A stretch of DNA of 5,765 nucleotides, taken from positions 1-5,765 of the forward strand of contig DAOVUU010000187.1 in assembly GCA_030632405.1 (NCBI GenBank). Direction: 5' to 3'. Shown here piece by piece: positions 5,729 through 5,765 of this stretch. Numbering within the stretch: the stretch's first letter is position 1; every line of letters starts with the position of its first letter. The notes beneath the pieces are model-generated. The model was not told the DNA's origin, ran no database searches, and worked only from the letters and a program-made list of their open reading frames with translations. The translations under genes were made by a program, and so were the position numbers. Source of the stretch: Desulfobulbaceae bacterium (lineage in GTDB: Bacteria; Desulfobacterota; Desulfobulbia; Desulfobulbales; Desulfocapsaceae).

Positions 5729-5765
5729 GTCTTATTAGTACCTCACCTCAGAAATCCTGTCATAA

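Noticed and set aside
1..5765. tRNA, rRNA, CRISPR, insertion sequence or attachment site
   Set aside because: No cloverleaf-like, array-like, transposase or terminal-repeat signals were seen on either strand.

Overview
The window holds four confident protein genes, one probable small exported peptide gene, and several short intergenic signals. It looks like chromosomal DNA of a Gram-negative bacterium of moderate GC content. The combination of a GlrR-type sigma-54 activator, a long-form KAS III homologue and a CopA/CopZ pair fits proteobacteria in the broad sense, and I would guess the Desulfobacterota (former Deltaproteobacteria). That placement is an inference from gene style, not from a marker gene.

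Left end (1-468): a leader region with two alternative promoter candidates, one resembling sigma-54 sites near the edge and one with a perfect extended -10. It precedes a 50-residue peptide (218-370) with a clear signal peptide and strong ribosome binding site. A hairpin with a T-rich tail closes this unit (391-450).

Copper block (469-3035): a small CopZ-like metallochaperone reads leftward and a CopA-type P1B-1 Cu(+) ATPase reads rightward. They share a 98-bp divergent intergenic region containing a sigma-70-like promoter for copA. Its -35 element sits between the arms of a near-perfect 33-bp inverted repeat, a good operator candidate. The expected physiology is that CopZ binds cytosolic Cu(I) and hands it to CopA, which exports it across the inner membrane. 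No copper regulator gene is inside the window.

Right half (3032-5728): a 377-residue KAS III-family condensing enzyme reads leftward and overlaps the copA stop codon tail to tail by 4 bp. Upstream of it, a 213-bp intergenic region carries a degenerate heptanucleotide tandem repeat that folds into an 11-bp-stem hairpin. Beyond that lies a 449-residue sigma-54-dependent response regulator resembling GlrR/QseF, also leftward. It carries a GALTGA instead of the usual GAFTGA loop. Its partner kinase is not in the window and could lie just beyond the right edge.

The copper pair forms one functional module. The peptide, the KAS III enzyme and the response regulator look like separate transcription units. 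I see no clear evidence of a new multi-gene system. The items most worth following up are the small exported peptide and its leader, the inverted repeat between copZ and copA, the heptad repeat, and the altered sigma-54 contact loop.
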